Assembly: GCA_017456605.1 (NCBI GenBank)
Contig: JAFTJA010000003.1
Coordinates: forward strand, 1-64,000
Source: Clostridia bacterium
Lineage (GTDB): Bacteria; Bacillota; Clostridia; Monoglobales; Monoglobaceae
DNA length: 64,000 nt
Reading direction: 5' to 3'
Position numbers and translations under genes: made by a program
Shown: piece by piece, positions 9,372 through 17,589 of the stretch
Layout: the number at the start of each line of letters is the position of its first letter
Numbering within the stretch: position 1 is the first letter of the stretch
The notes under the pieces: model-generated
Databases searched by the model: none
What the model saw: only the letters and a program-made list of their open reading frames with translations
What the model was told of the DNA's origin: nothing

Positions 9372-9413
9372 ATTATGTAAACTTGTTTTTGGACAAGAGT
9401 TGGTTTACATAAT
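9372..9413. repeat. Perfect 11-bp inverted repeat in the long sigH-DUF1858 gap
   Basis: Arms ATTATGTAAAC (9372-9382) and GTTTACATAAT (9403-9413), with a smaller CTTGT/ACAAG repeat inside. The gap 9291-9832 holds no gene I can support. It also contains short hairpins (GTGGC/GCCAC at 9425-9437, GGGG/CCCC at 9493-9506, CCTTTAT/ATAAAGG at 9707-9731) and DnaA-box-like sites. Confidence 0.7.
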
Positions 9414-9446
9414 ATTGGTAAAAGGTGGCAAAGCCACGATTATAAG

Positions 9447-9476
9447 TTATTAACAGAGTTATCCACGTTATCCACA
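9447..9476 (+). promoter_or_regulatory. Tandem DnaA boxes
   Basis: TTATCCACG (9459-9467) directly abuts TTATCCACA (9468-9476). The second is a perfect match to the DnaA-box consensus TTATNCACA, and the first differs at the last base. A third, TTATTAACA (9447-9455), differs at one base. DnaA binding is inferred. Confidence 0.7.
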
Positions 9477-9615
9477 GGTTTGGGGATTTATAGGGGTAAA
9501 AACCCCCGAAAAAGAGGTCGAAAAGTGGAAAACTCCCATTTTGAAAGGCTTTTCAAAAAAAGGAAAAAATTGACTATTGGTTGACAATAATATTTTCATC
9601 TTTTGAAAAAACAAA

Positions 9616-9624
9616 TGTGAATAA
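9616..9624 (-). promoter_or_regulatory. DnaA box, opposite orientation
   Basis: TGTGAATAA on the plus strand reads TTATTCACA on the minus strand, a perfect match to TTATNCACA. It is about 140 bp from the tandem boxes at 9447-9476. Confidence 0.55.
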
Positions 9625-9756
9625 GGCGGACAGAGGATGAAGGCTGCCAAGCAAATTGTGTTTTGAAAAGCGGAAAAAATACAGAACGTTTTCGCAGTGA
9701 AAAAAGCCTTTATCCCGGATGAAAATAAAGGGAAATATATTTATTTTTCAAAAAGC

Positions 9757-9785
9757 TTGAAAATATCTGAAAAATAGGATATACT
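9757..9785 (+). promoter_or_regulatory. Promoter of the DUF1858 gene
   Basis: TTGAAA (9757-9762), a 17-bp spacer and TATACT (9780-9785), 48 bp upstream of the ATG. Confidence 0.65.
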
Positions 9786-9832
9786 AACAAAAGATGGTTT
9801 ACTTATGTTAATGAAAGAGAGGTGCCTTGAAA

Positions 9833-10039
9833 ATGGCAAAGATTACAAAGGATACTATTATTCTTGATGTGCTTCGGCTTGACCCTGAAACAGCTCCGTT
9901 TTTCCTTGAAATAGGAATGCATTGTCTGGGTTGCCCGTCAGCCAGCGGTGAGAGCATTGAACAGGCTTGTATGGTACACGGCACAGATGCAGATGCATTG
10001 GTTGAAAAGATAAATGCTTTTCTTGAATCAAAGGCGTAA
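9833..10039 (+). CDS. DUF1858 domain protein
   Basis: 68 residues matching the small DUF1858 family (hybrid-cluster-protein-associated disulfide domain). Seen: ITKDTIILDVLRLDP, then ETAPFFLEIGMHCLGCPSAS with the conserved C-X2-C (about residues 31 and 34), then SIEQACMVHGTDADALVEKIN. The paired cysteines suggest a redox or metal role, which is unproven. I chose the ATG at 9833 because GAGAGGTG lies 8 nt upstream. The TTG at 9827 is too close to it. It stands alone between its own promoter and terminator. Confidence 0.9.
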   Translation: MAKITKDTIILDVLRLDPETAPFFLEIGMHCLGCPSASGESIEQACMVHGTDADALVEKINAFLESKA

Positions 10040-10053
10040 AAATGCATAAGGAG

Positions 10054-10093
10054 ATACCGTTCCAAAAACAAGCTTTGCGGAGCGGTATTTTTT
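10054..10093 (+). terminator. Terminator of the DUF1858 gene
   Basis: ATACCGTTCC and GGAGCGGTAT arms (one G-T pair), with a small CAAGCTTTG hairpin in the loop, then TTTTTT. Confidence 0.8.
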
Positions 10094-10169
10094 GTTGCCT
10101 TAAAACTCTGCAGAGAAGAAAGCCTGTGGGATACGGATTTAATTTAAATAAAAAAAATAAAATTTTGTA

Positions 10170-10198
10170 TTGACAAAGTGCAGGGAATTGTGTATAAT
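10170..10198 (+). promoter_or_regulatory. Consensus promoter for tRNA-Val tandem and yceD-rpmF
   Basis: TTGACA (10170-10175), a 17-bp spacer and TATAAT (10193-10198): a full consensus match 45 bp before the first tRNA-Val. No terminator separates the tRNAs from yceD. Confidence 0.85.
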
Positions 10199-10242
10199 GA
10201 TTGCTGACGCTTTATTGATGCGTTGGTTTTGAAAAGGTTTAT

Positions 10243-10318
10243 GGGCGCATAGCTCAGCTGGGAGAGCATCTGCCTTACAAGCAGAGGGTCATAGGTTCGA
10301 GCCCTATTGTGCCCACCA
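10243..10318 (+). tRNA. tRNA-Val (TAC), copy 2 of 3
   Basis: A 76-nt cloverleaf from GGGCGCA to encoded CCA, anticodon TAC. Identical by eye to the copies at 117 and 10358. Confidence 0.97.
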
Positions 10319-10357
10319 ATTCTTTTTCAAGATATTGCACCAAAAAGCCTGAGATGT

Positions 10358-10433
10358 GGGCGCATAGCTCAGCTGGGAGAGCATCTGCCTTACAAGCAGA
10401 GGGTCATAGGTTCGAGCCCTATTGTGCCCACCA
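10358..10433 (+). tRNA. tRNA-Val (TAC), copy 3 of 3
   Basis: Same 76-nt sequence as the copy at 10243, 39 bp downstream of it. The yceD start follows 26 bp after the CCA end. Confidence 0.97.
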
Positions 10434-10459
10434 CATTTCTTTTTAAAGGGTATTCTGCG

Positions 10460-10957
10460 ATGAGATTTGATTTGTTACCTATTTTGAATGCTGACGGAAG
10501 ACGGCTCTCAGTTGATGCTGAGCTGGACTTTGTCGGAAAAGAAGAACAGGGTGCGGTCTTTTTGACACCTGTCAGGGTAACGGGAGAATTTTTGAATATT
10601 GGCGGAAGCATTGAATTTGAGGCGAGGGTCAGCTGCCGTGTTCGGTATGAGTGTGACAGATGTCTTGAAAGCTATGAAGATGATTTCGCCTGCTCTTTCA
10701 AAGAAATTTTCAAAAAAGAAGATGTGAAGAATGGTGATGAACAAAGCCCCGATGTTATAATTCTTGAGGGGACAGCGGTTGAACTTGATGAAATAGTTCT
10801 TCTTAATATAATTGTTCATTTGCCCCACAAACATTTGTGTAAAAATGATTGCAAGGGCTTGTGTCCGAATTGTGGACAAAATTTGAATCTGGGCAGTTGC
10901 GATTGTGACACGCGTCCCACCGACCCGAGGTTTGATATTTTGGATAAACTTTTGTAG
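10460..10957 (+). CDS. yceD: YceD family protein (DUF177)
   Basis: 165 residues of the YceD/DUF177 family, which is usually encoded just before rpmF and has been linked to 23S rRNA or ribosome accumulation. Seen: the N-terminal [10 protein letters not shown], then a [12 protein letters not shown] motif (C-X2-C near residue 70), and a C-terminal [19 protein letters not shown] cluster ending [11 protein letters not shown]. The cysteines suggest zinc binding. I chose the ATG at 10460. The reading frame runs open through the preceding tRNA, but that part is not coding. It is likely co-transcribed with the two tRNA-Val genes. Confidence 0.92.
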   Translation: MRFDLLPILNADGRRLSVDAELDFVGKEEQGAVFLTPVRVTGEFLNIGGSIEFEARVSCRVRYECDRCLESYEDDFACSFKEIFKKEDVKNGDEQSPDVIILEGTAVELDEIVLLNIIVHLPHKHLCKNDCKGLCPNCGQNLNLGSCDCDTRPTDPRFDILDKLL

Positions 10958-11018
10958 ATTATGCAGAGACTCGATTCTCTGTTCAAATTATTTTGATTGG
11001 AAAGAGGTGTATTTAGGT

Positions 11019-11198
11019 ATGGCAGTTCCAAAGAGAAAAACTTCTAAAGCAAGAAGAGATAAGAGAAGAGCAAACTGGAAGCTCTTGATTCCTGGAATGG
11101 TTGTATGTCCCCAGTGCGGTGATTACAAAATGCCTCACAGAGTTTGCAAGGCTTGCGGATATTATAACGGTAAAGAAGTTATAAAGAAAGAGGCATAG
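11019..11198 (+). CDS. rpmF: Ribosomal protein bL32
   Basis: 59 residues: [20 protein letters not shown] at the N-terminus, then [22 protein letters not shown], a four-cysteine zinc ribbon (C-X2-C...C-X2-C). AAAGAGGTG precedes the ATG. It follows yceD by 61 bp, the usual pairing. Confidence 0.98.
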   Translation: MAVPKRKTSKARRDKRRANWKLLIPGMVVCPQCGDYKMPHRVCKACGYYNGKEVIKKEA

Positions 11199-11219
11199 TT
11201 AAAGCAAAAACGGTGAAGA

Positions 11220-11256
11220 AACCCTGTTGTTTTTTGAAAAACGGCGGGGTTTTTTG
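11220..11256 (+). terminator. Terminator after rpmF
   Basis: AACCC...GGGTT outer stem with G-T rich inner pairs and a T run at 11250-11255. Confidence 0.7.
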
Positions 11257-11300
11257 TTTTCTGAAATTTATTAAAAATGAAATAAAGTATGTCAAAAAAC

Positions 11301-11329
11301 TTGCAGTTTAAATATTAGTGTGATATAAT
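11301..11329 (+). promoter_or_regulatory. Promoter of the ComEA-like gene
   Basis: TTGCAG (11301-11306), a 17-bp spacer and TATAAT (11324-11329), about 50 bp before the start. Confidence 0.65.
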
Positions 11330-11380
11330 ATTGTTGGTGAATTATATAATCAAGACAAAGCTGTAATGCGGAGTGATTTT

Positions 11381-11842
11381 GTGTCAAAAAGACTTGAAGA
11401 AAACGAAAATCTTGAAAGCTTTTTCAGAAAAAATGAAAAGCTTTTGAAAGAAAATGAAAAATATTCGAGGTTTTTGTTTGCACCGATTATTGTGATAATT
11501 GTGTCGCTTTTGATTTTGTCGTATAACATAACTGCGGGGCGGAAATTAAACAATCAGCCAAGGGTTCTTTCTGATACGACTCACAATACTGAAAGTGTAG
11601 ATGCGGAGCAGGAATTGAGATTGACTGAGGACATTGAAAGCGAAAAAGATAAGATAAATCTCAACACCGCAACAGCGAGCGAATTTGATTCCCTTCCGGG
11701 GATAGGCAAAGCAAAGGCTGCGGCCATTGTGAAAACGAGAGAGGCCATGAACGGATTCAGGTCGATAGAGGATATCCTAAATGTGGAAGGTATAGGCGAT
11801 GGAATCCTGGAAGAAATAAAGGATATGGTCTTTGTGGAATAA
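11381..11842 (+). CDS. ComEA-like helix-hairpin-helix membrane protein
   Basis: 153 residues. A charged N-terminal segment is followed by one membrane helix (FLFAPIIVIIVSLLILSY, about residues 32-49), a linker, then a ComEA-type helix-hairpin-helix domain: INLNTATASEFDSLPGIGKA and NVEGIGDGILEEI. ComEA binds DNA outside the membrane during transformation. This one lacks the SLBB domain found in Bacillus ComEA. I chose the GTG at 11381 because GGAG lies 7 nt upstream. An ATG at 11366 has no ribosome site. dprA at 60582 also belongs to DNA uptake. Confidence 0.8.
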   Translation: MSKRLEENENLESFFRKNEKLLKENEKYSRFLFAPIIVIIVSLLILSYNITAGRKLNNQPRVLSDTTHNTESVDAEQELRLTEDIESEKDKINLNTATASEFDSLPGIGKAKAAAIVKTREAMNGFRSIEDILNVEGIGDGILEEIKDMVFVE

Positions 11843-11869
11843 ATTATAAAATCAGGGAGTGTGTAGATT

Positions 11870-12793
11870 ATGCCACTGTTTAAAGGGTCTCTTTCAAAAG
11901 AGGGCAAGGGCGTTGAAAAAGGTGAAAGTGAAAGAAAACGGGCTTCGGCATTGTTTTTTGAGCTTTACACAAGAAAGTTTTGGGAAATTTGCAAGGTAAG
12001 CACTATGTATCTTATTATGTCAATCCCTGCTTTGGTGATATTGATGTTTGTTTCGGGGCAGATTTCGCTTCAGGTGGCAAATGTTTTCAAGGTGGCACTT
12101 GATGCTGCTATCAAGATGGAGGGGGTAAATGACCCTGGAGTGCTTGAGGCGTATACCTCTATTGCTGACATTCTTGTAAGAGTATTTATTACTCTTTTGA
12201 TAGTGACTTTGTGGGGTACGGGCCCTACAAATGCTGGATATACCTACATATTCAGGTGTTATGCTCGTGAAGAACACGCATTTATCTGGAGCGAATTCTG
12301 GGAGCATACTTTCAAAAATTTTAAGCAGACAATCTGGATATTTGTTATTGATGTTGTGGCGTTTGTCCTGCTTGTTAATGCATTTTTCTTTTATGTTTCC
12401 CAAGGCGGAGCTATGAGCATAATGAAATATGTTATTATGTGTGTTTTTCTGGTTTACACAATGATGCATTTTTATATTTATCGGATTGTTATTACCTTCA
12501 AGGTGAAGCTTGGCGAGGCTTTCAAAAATTCGTTGTTGCTTTCGATAATTGCATTGCCGGTGAACCTTTTGCTTTTCGTTGGAGTTTTAGCCATCCACTT
12601 TGCTATGCCATATGCGGGCTTCACATTTGCGTCCCTTACCCCGTCTTTGGGTTACTGGACAGTGTATATAATAATGGCGCTGTTTATACTCCCAGGTCTT
12701 TCCGGATTTTTGACTGCATTTGTGTCAGACAGAGTTATGAAAAAATATGTTCAGGATATGGAAAAAACAGAGGATAAAGAAGTATTATATTAA
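11870..12793 (+). CDS. DUF624 (YesL-like) polytopic membrane protein
   Basis: 307 residues with about five or six membrane helices. The segment GTGPTNAGYTYIFRCYAREEHAFIWSEF with FKQTIWIFVIDVV matches the conserved core of the DUF624/YesL family, of unknown function. In Bacillus such genes sit with carbohydrate systems, but here it lies between a ComEA-like gene and an acyl-CoA ligase, 28 and 30 bp from each. A charged cytoplasmic N-terminus of about 40 residues precedes the first helix. The start ATG follows AGGGAGTG. Confidence 0.78.
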   Translation: MPLFKGSLSKEGKGVEKGESERKRASALFFELYTRKFWEICKVSTMYLIMSIPALVILMFVSGQISLQVANVFKVALDAAIKMEGVNDPGVLEAYTSIADILVRVFITLLIVTLWGTGPTNAGYTYIFRCYAREEHAFIWSEFWEHTFKNFKQTIWIFVIDVVAFVLLVNAFFFYVSQGGAMSIMKYVIMCVFLVYTMMHFYIYRIVITFKVKLGEAFKNSLLLSIIALPVNLLLFVGVLAIHFAMPYAGFTFASLTPSLGYWTVYIIMALFILPGLSGFLTAFVSDRVMKKYVQDMEKTEDKEVLY

Positions 12794-12822
12794 AGCTTTA
12801 TATATGAAAGGCTGTGTTTTAG

Positions 12823-14436
12823 ATGATTAAAGAATATCCACTTTATGATGCACCGCAGATTAAGGACCTTCGGCACCTTATTGATTATGCGGCAGAGAAC
12901 TATGGTGAGGACCCTGCGTTCACTTTTGAGCGTGACGGCGAGGATGTAACTGTTGATTATATCCAGATGAAGAATGATATTTATGCACTGGGCACATATT
13001 TTTACAGCCTGGGTCTTCGTGGTGAAAAAATAGCGGTTATAGGCGAAAACAGCTATGAATGGATTATTACATATTTTGCTGCGGTCAACGGCTCAAATGT
13101 GATTGTTCCCATTGATAAAGAGCTTGGCAGCACTGAGGTGGCAAATCTTATCAAAAGCTGCGAAGCAAAGGCTTTTGTGTATGCAACTTCCAAGAAGGCT
13201 CTTATTGAAGAAGCAAAAGAGAGTATGCCTACCGTTTCCTATTATGTTCCTATGGCGGATTTTGGTGAGATTATTTCCAAAGGCAGCGAAATGATTGAAA
13301 ACGGCAATGATGAATTTGAAAAGAATGAGATAGACCGTGAGGAGCTGTGTACACTTATATACACATCAGGTACAACCGGCACACCCAAGGGTGTTATGTT
13401 GAACCAGAAAAACCTGACAGTTGATATGGTAAACAGCTGTACCAACTTTTTGGAGCCTGCGGGCACTGTTGTTGTTTTGCCGCTCCATCATACATTCGGT
13501 TTTATGGCGGGTATTCTTTGCCAGATTCACAGAGGTTATAAGGTTTATATAAACAGCAATCTCAAAAATGTGCTCAAGGATATCCAAAAGGCAAAGCCCC
13601 ATCACATTTCTGTTGTTCCGTTGTTTGTTGAAACATTCTATAAGAGTCTTTGGAGAACGGTCAAAAAGCAGAAAAAGGATAAGCTTCTTAAAGTTCTTAT
13701 CAAAGTGAGCAACGGACTTCGCAAAGTGGGTATTGACCTCAGAAAGCAGCTTTTCCAATCAGTAAAGAACGGTTTTGGCGGCAACCTTGAAATGATTATT
13801 GCAGGGGGTGCACCCATTGACCTTAAATATGCAAAGGGCTTTGAAGATATTGGAATTCAGATTATGAACGGTTATGGAATTACCGAATGTTCGCCCATTG
13901 TGTCAACAGACAGAAACAAAAAATACCTTTTTGGCGGTGCGGGAGTTCCTATCCCCGGCGTTGAAGTGAAAATTTTTGAACCCAACGAGGATGGCGAAGG
14001 CGAAATTCTGGTTAAGGGCGATATTGTTATGATGGGATATTATAACGACCCTGAGGCAACCGCAGATGCTTTCATTGACGGTTGGTTCAAAACGGGTGAT
14101 GTGGGCAGAATTGACGAGCATGGATTTATCATAATCACCGGAAGAAAGAAGAATATTATAATTTTAAGCAACGGAAAGAATGTTTATCCTGAAGAAATTG
14201 AAGCCGTTATCCTGGGTAACGTTGAGGGGGTAAATGAGGTAGTTGTATTTGGCGAAGATGATGTTATCTGTGCAGAAATTTACACAGAAACCCCTGAAGA
14301 GAAGGAAAGAATCAAAAAAGATGTTCAATCCCTCAATGATACGCTTCCGCCAATGAAGCATATCAGACGTGTTATCTTCCGTGATACTGAGTTTGAAAAA
14401 ACAACAACAAAGAAAATAAAAAGATTCACAAGATAA
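12823..14436 (+). CDS. AMP-forming acyl-CoA ligase (long-chain type)
   Basis: Activates a fatty acid to acyl-AMP and then acyl-CoA (or another acceptor). ANL-family motifs are clear: YTSGTTGTPKGVM (P-loop-like, about residue 184), NGYGITECSP, WFKTGDVGRIDEHG and GRKKNIIILSNGKNVYPEEIE, ending with TKKIKRFTR that contains the catalytic Lys. 537 residues. It is a paralogue of the ligase at 36587. The substrate cannot be told from sequence. A terminator follows at once. Confidence 0.92.
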   Translation: MIKEYPLYDAPQIKDLRHLIDYAAENYGEDPAFTFERDGEDVTVDYIQMKNDIYALGTYFYSLGLRGEKIAVIGENSYEWIITYFAAVNGSNVIVPIDKELGSTEVANLIKSCEAKAFVYATSKKALIEEAKESMPTVSYYVPMADFGEIISKGSEMIENGNDEFEKNEIDREELCTLIYTSGTTGTPKGVMLNQKNLTVDMVNSCTNFLEPAGTVVVLPLHHTFGFMAGILCQIHRGYKVYINSNLKNVLKDIQKAKPHHISVVPLFVETFYKSLWRTVKKQKKDKLLKVLIKVSNGLRKVGIDLRKQLFQSVKNGFGGNLEMIIAGGAPIDLKYAKGFEDIGIQIMNGYGITECSPIVSTDRNKKYLFGGAGVPIPGVEVKIFEPNEDGEGEILVKGDIVMMGYYNDPEATADAFIDGWFKTGDVGRIDEHGFIIITGRKKNIIILSNGKNVYPEEIEAVILGNVEGVNEVVVFGEDDVICAEIYTETPEEKERIKKDVQSLNDTLPPMKHIRRVIFRDTEFEKTTTKKIKRFTR

Positions 14437-14445
14437 ATTTTAATG

Positions 14446-14475
14446 AGCAAAATGGCATTTATGTGCCATTTTGCT
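14446..14475 (+). terminator. Hairpin after the acyl-CoA ligase gene
   Basis: AGCAAAATGGCA and TGCCATTTTGCT arms (perfect 12 bp), 6-base loop. The T run after it is weak, but the stem itself is strong. It ends 25 bp before ung. Confidence 0.65.
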
Positions 14476-14500
14476 GCTTAATAGAATGTTGGGGAATTTT

Positions 14501-15169
14501 ATGGTAAACATAGGAAATGAATGGGATGTCCTTTTGACAGGGGAGTTTGAGAAAGAGTATTATTTGAAGCTTCGGGGGTTTTTGGCAAAGGAATATAAAA
14601 CAAAAAAGGTTTTTCCTGATATGTATGATATTTTCAATGCCCTGAGGCTTACGTCATACAGCGATGTCAGCGTGGTGGTCATTGGTCAGGATCCGTATCA
14701 CGGTGAAGGTCAGGCGCACGGGCTGAGTTTTTCAGTTAAAAAAGGCGTTGAGCCGCCGCCATCTCTTAAAAATATATTTAAAGAGCTAAATAATGACCTG
14801 GGCGTTCCGATTCCAAATCACGGCGAGCTTACCAAGTGGGCGCGTCAGGGGGTTTTGCTTCTCAACGCGGTACTTACCGTGCGGATGGGCGAGGCAAACA
14901 GCCACAAAAATATGGGATGGGAAAAGTTTACCGACCGGGTGATAGAACTTTTGAACCAGCGGTGCGAGCCTATGGTTTTCCTGCTGTGGGGGGCCAATGC
15001 CCGGCAGAAAAAAGCGCTTATCACAAATCCTGCTCACAAAATTTTGGAATCGGTGCATCCAAGCCCTCTTTCGGCATATAACGGTTTTTTTGGATGCAAA
15101 CATTTTTCAGAGGCAAACAAATTTTTGGAGTCGGCAGGGAGAAAGCCCATTGATTGGTCGCTTGATTAA
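14501..15169 (+). CDS. ung: Uracil-DNA glycosylase, family 1
   Basis: Removes uracil from [20 protein letters not shown] holds the catalytic Asp, [12 protein letters not shown] is the Pro-rich loop, [10 protein letters not shown] follows, and [18 protein letters not shown] holds the leucine loop and active-site His. 222 residues from the ATG at 14501, with GGGGAA just upstream. Confidence 0.97.
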   Translation: MVNIGNEWDVLLTGEFEKEYYLKLRGFLAKEYKTKKVFPDMYDIFNALRLTSYSDVSVVVIGQDPYHGEGQAHGLSFSVKKGVEPPPSLKNIFKELNNDLGVPIPNHGELTKWARQGVLLLNAVLTVRMGEANSHKNMGWEKFTDRVIELLNQRCEPMVFLLWGANARQKKALITNPAHKILESVHPSPLSAYNGFFGCKHFSEANKFLESAGRKPIDWSLD

Positions 15170-15191
15170 ATAGATTTTGGAGGAAAAACTG

Positions 15192-15938
15192 ATGTCAAGA
15201 AAAACTGTGGAAATTTTGGGTGTAAATATTGACAGTATGACCTTTGACGGAGCGGTTGAGACTGCACAGGGGTTGCTTAGCACAGACGGAGTGTCAACAA
15301 TTTTTACCCCGAACCCTGAAATTATTATGTGTGCAAAAGAAGATTCTTTGATGAAAGAAATACTAAATTCGGCAGACATTTGCACAGCTGACGGCATAGG
15401 AGTGGTTTATGCCTCGAAAATTTTGAAAAAGCCTGTTCCAGAAAGGGTTGCGGGTTTTGACCTTGTTTGTGCACTTCTCGAAAGAATGGCGGAGACCAAA
15501 GAGGGGGTTTTTCTTTTCGGTGCAAAACCGGGAGTGGCTGATGTGGCAAAAGCCAAAATGGAGGAAAAGTATCCGGGGATAAATATTGTGGGAACACAGC
15601 ATGGATATTTTTCTCCGGAAGGCGAAGAGGATATTGTGAAAAAAATAAACGAATCCGGCGCAAAGCTTTTACTGGTGTGCCTCGGTGCTCCCAAACAGGA
15701 GAAATGGATTGCAAAGCACAAAGAAAAGCTCAATGTAAATCTTGCAATGGGTGTCGGCGGTACGCTTGATGTCTTTGCGGGGGTCGCAAAGCGGGCTCCT
15801 GAGATTTTTGTGAAGCTCAATCTTGAGTGGGCATACCGAATTCTCAAAAATCCATCAAGACTTGGAAGGTTTGCAGCGCTGCCCAAATTTGCATTTGAGG
15901 TCTTGAAGGAAAACACAGGAAAAAATTATAAACAGTGA
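15192..15938 (+). CDS. WecG/TagA/CpsF glycosyltransferase
   Basis: Likely transfers N-acetylmannosamine to undecaprenyl-PP-GlcNAc, the linkage step of teichoic-acid or similar wall polymers. Family features: TPNPEIIMCAKED, ADGIGVVYASKIL with the catalytic Asp region, LFGAKPGVADVAKAKM, and LLVCLGAPKQEKWI near residue 160. The C-terminus PEIFVKLNLEWAYRILKNPSRLGR is typical. 248 residues from the ATG at 15192, with GGAGGAAAAAC before it. No other teichoic-acid gene is in the window. Confidence 0.92.
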   Translation: MSRKTVEILGVNIDSMTFDGAVETAQGLLSTDGVSTIFTPNPEIIMCAKEDSLMKEILNSADICTADGIGVVYASKILKKPVPERVAGFDLVCALLERMAETKEGVFLFGAKPGVADVAKAKMEEKYPGINIVGTQHGYFSPEGEEDIVKKINESGAKLLLVCLGAPKQEKWIAKHKEKLNVNLAMGVGGTLDVFAGVAKRAPEIFVKLNLEWAYRILKNPSRLGRFAALPKFAFEVLKENTGKNYKQ

Positions 15939-15953
15939 ACAGAGGGTGTTTGT

Positions 15954-16982
15954 ATGGACTTTATTAAGAAAAAAGCGGAATTTGACCTTATTAGCTTTGG
16001 GGAGGTAATGCTGAGGCTGTCACCTCCGGGAAAGGATAAAATTTCACAAAGTGAAAGTTTTGAAAAAGCCTGCGGTGGGTCTGAGTTTAATGTGGCATCA
16101 GGGGCGGCAAACCTTGGTATAAGGGCAGCAATTGTGACAAAACTCCCGAAGAATAAGATGGGACATTTTATTTCACGCCGAATCAGATACGGGAATGTAT
16201 CGGACGATTATGTCGTATGGGACGAGTCGGACGAAAAACGCCTTGGGCTTTATTATTACGAGAGCGGGGCTTATCCAAGAAAGTCGGCTGTGGTATATGA
16301 CCGGGCAAATGCATCGGTGTGTTCACTTGGAATTGACGAAATACCAGGGGATATTTGCCAAAAAACGCGTATATTCCACATAAGCTCAATTTCGTTGGCC
16401 CTTGGCAGGAAGCTTAGGGAAACGGCACTTTCACTGATAAAACAAATGAAAGAAAATGGTGCCGCAATCAGCTTTGATGTTAATTACCGCGCAACGCTAT
16501 GGAGCGAAGATGAGGCAAGAGCCGTTATCAAGGAAATTCTTCCACTGGTTGATATTCTATTTGTATCAGAGGAAACTTCACGCAGAATGATGCAAAAGAC
16601 AGGATCGCTTGACGAGATAATGAAAAGTTATGCTGATGAGTATGGTTGCAGTATAATAGCGACTACGAGACGAGAAGTTGTAAGTCCAACAAAACACAAT
16701 TTCGGGTCAAGAGTTTATTATAACGGGAAATTTTATGAAGAACCTCATTATGAGGGCATTGAAGTTATTGACCGTATCGGCAGCGGAGACGCATATGTTG
16801 CGGGGGTTCTTTATGGAATCTTGTCGGGCAACAAAATCGAAGATGCGATATCCTACGGCAATGCTTTGAGTGCGATAAAAAATACGGTTTCAGGTGATAT
16901 GTCAATAAGCTCAATTGATGAGGTTAACCTGGTTATAAAGGCACATCGTGCAGAGGGCGTACAGGACGAAATGTCAAGATAG
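15954..16982 (+). CDS. PfkB-family sugar kinase (KdgK-like)
   Basis: Phosphorylates a sugar or sugar acid. The N-terminus FDLISFGEVMLRLSPPG resembles 2-keto-3-deoxygluconate kinases. GGSEFNVASGAANLG is the PfkB first signature. The second, DRIGSGDAYVAGVLYG, holds the catalytic Asp (GSGD rather than the more common GAGD). 342 residues. It follows the glycosyltransferase by 15 bp and precedes a DJ-1 protein, in an operon-like run. The true substrate is unknown. Confidence 0.88.
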   Translation: MDFIKKKAEFDLISFGEVMLRLSPPGKDKISQSESFEKACGGSEFNVASGAANLGIRAAIVTKLPKNKMGHFISRRIRYGNVSDDYVVWDESDEKRLGLYYYESGAYPRKSAVVYDRANASVCSLGIDEIPGDICQKTRIFHISSISLALGRKLRETALSLIKQMKENGAAISFDVNYRATLWSEDEARAVIKEILPLVDILFVSEETSRRMMQKTGSLDEIMKSYADEYGCSIIATTRREVVSPTKHNFGSRVYYNGKFYEEPHYEGIEVIDRIGSGDAYVAGVLYGILSGNKIEDAISYGNALSAIKNTVSGDMSISSIDEVNLVIKAHRAEGVQDEMSR

Positions 16983-17032
16983 ACACAAAAACTATTACAG
17001 TTGCCGAACAGTGCAGCAAAATGGAGGTTATT

Positions 17033-17575
17033 ATGATTTATATGTTTTTGGCAGAGGGCTTTGAAGAAACAGAGGCAATCGGCTGCCTTGATGTGCTCAG
17101 ACGTGCAAAAATAAAAGTTCAGACTGTGGGCATATCTTCAAAGTGCGTCACCGGTAGTCACAATATAACGGTGATTGCAGATATCACGAAGGATGAGATG
17201 CAATTGGATGAATTTGACGGAATTATCCTCCCGGGCGGTATGCCGGGAACGTCATATCTTGAAAATGACCGCGATGTAATAAACATGATAAAGTATTGTG
17301 CTGCGAACAAAAAGCTTATTGCGGCCATATGTGCAGCACCGCTTATTCCCGGAAAGATGGGGCTTCTTAAGGGGAGAAAGGCGGTGTGCTATCCAGGCTT
17401 TGAAGACTTTCTTTATGATGCAAAAATAACAGATGAGAGTGTCGCAAGAGATGAAAATTTCATAACTGCAAAAGGTGCCGGTGCGGCAATGCTTTTTGGC
17501 GCGGAAATTTCGGAATATATTAAACCAGGTACGGGTGAGAAAATTCTCAAGCAGATGCAGCATCCCAAAGCCTGA
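17033..17575 (+). CDS. DJ-1/PfpI family protein
   Basis: 180 residues of the DJ-1/PfpI superfamily, ThiJ-like branch. LAEGFEETEAIG holds the conserved Glu. The nucleophile elbow is AAICAAPLIPG with Cys about 100, and ILPGGMPGTSYLEND is the family turn. Members act in protein or metabolite repair, and the exact role is unknown. I chose the ATG at 17033 because GGAGG lies 7 nt upstream. The ATG at 17021 overlaps that site. Confidence 0.9.
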   Translation: MIYMFLAEGFEETEAIGCLDVLRRAKIKVQTVGISSKCVTGSHNITVIADITKDEMQLDEFDGIILPGGMPGTSYLENDRDVINMIKYCAANKKLIAAICAAPLIPGKMGLLKGRKAVCYPGFEDFLYDAKITDESVARDENFITAKGAGAAMLFGAEISEYIKPGTGEKILKQMQHPKA

Positions 17576-17589
17576 TAGGATTTGATTTG

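Noticed and set aside
9468-9650. A 60-residue minus-strand frame in the sigH-DUF1858 gap
   Set aside because: No ribosome site and no coding-like composition. It overlaps the DnaA boxes.
9291-9832. Chromosomal replication origin
   Set aside because: DnaA boxes are present, but dnaA, dnaN, recF and rpmH are absent, and gene direction does not switch. A DnaA-box cluster is the simpler reading.
10307-10459. yceD frame extended upstream into tRNA-Val
   Set aside because: The upstream codons are tRNA sequence. The ATG at 10460 gives the family N-terminus.
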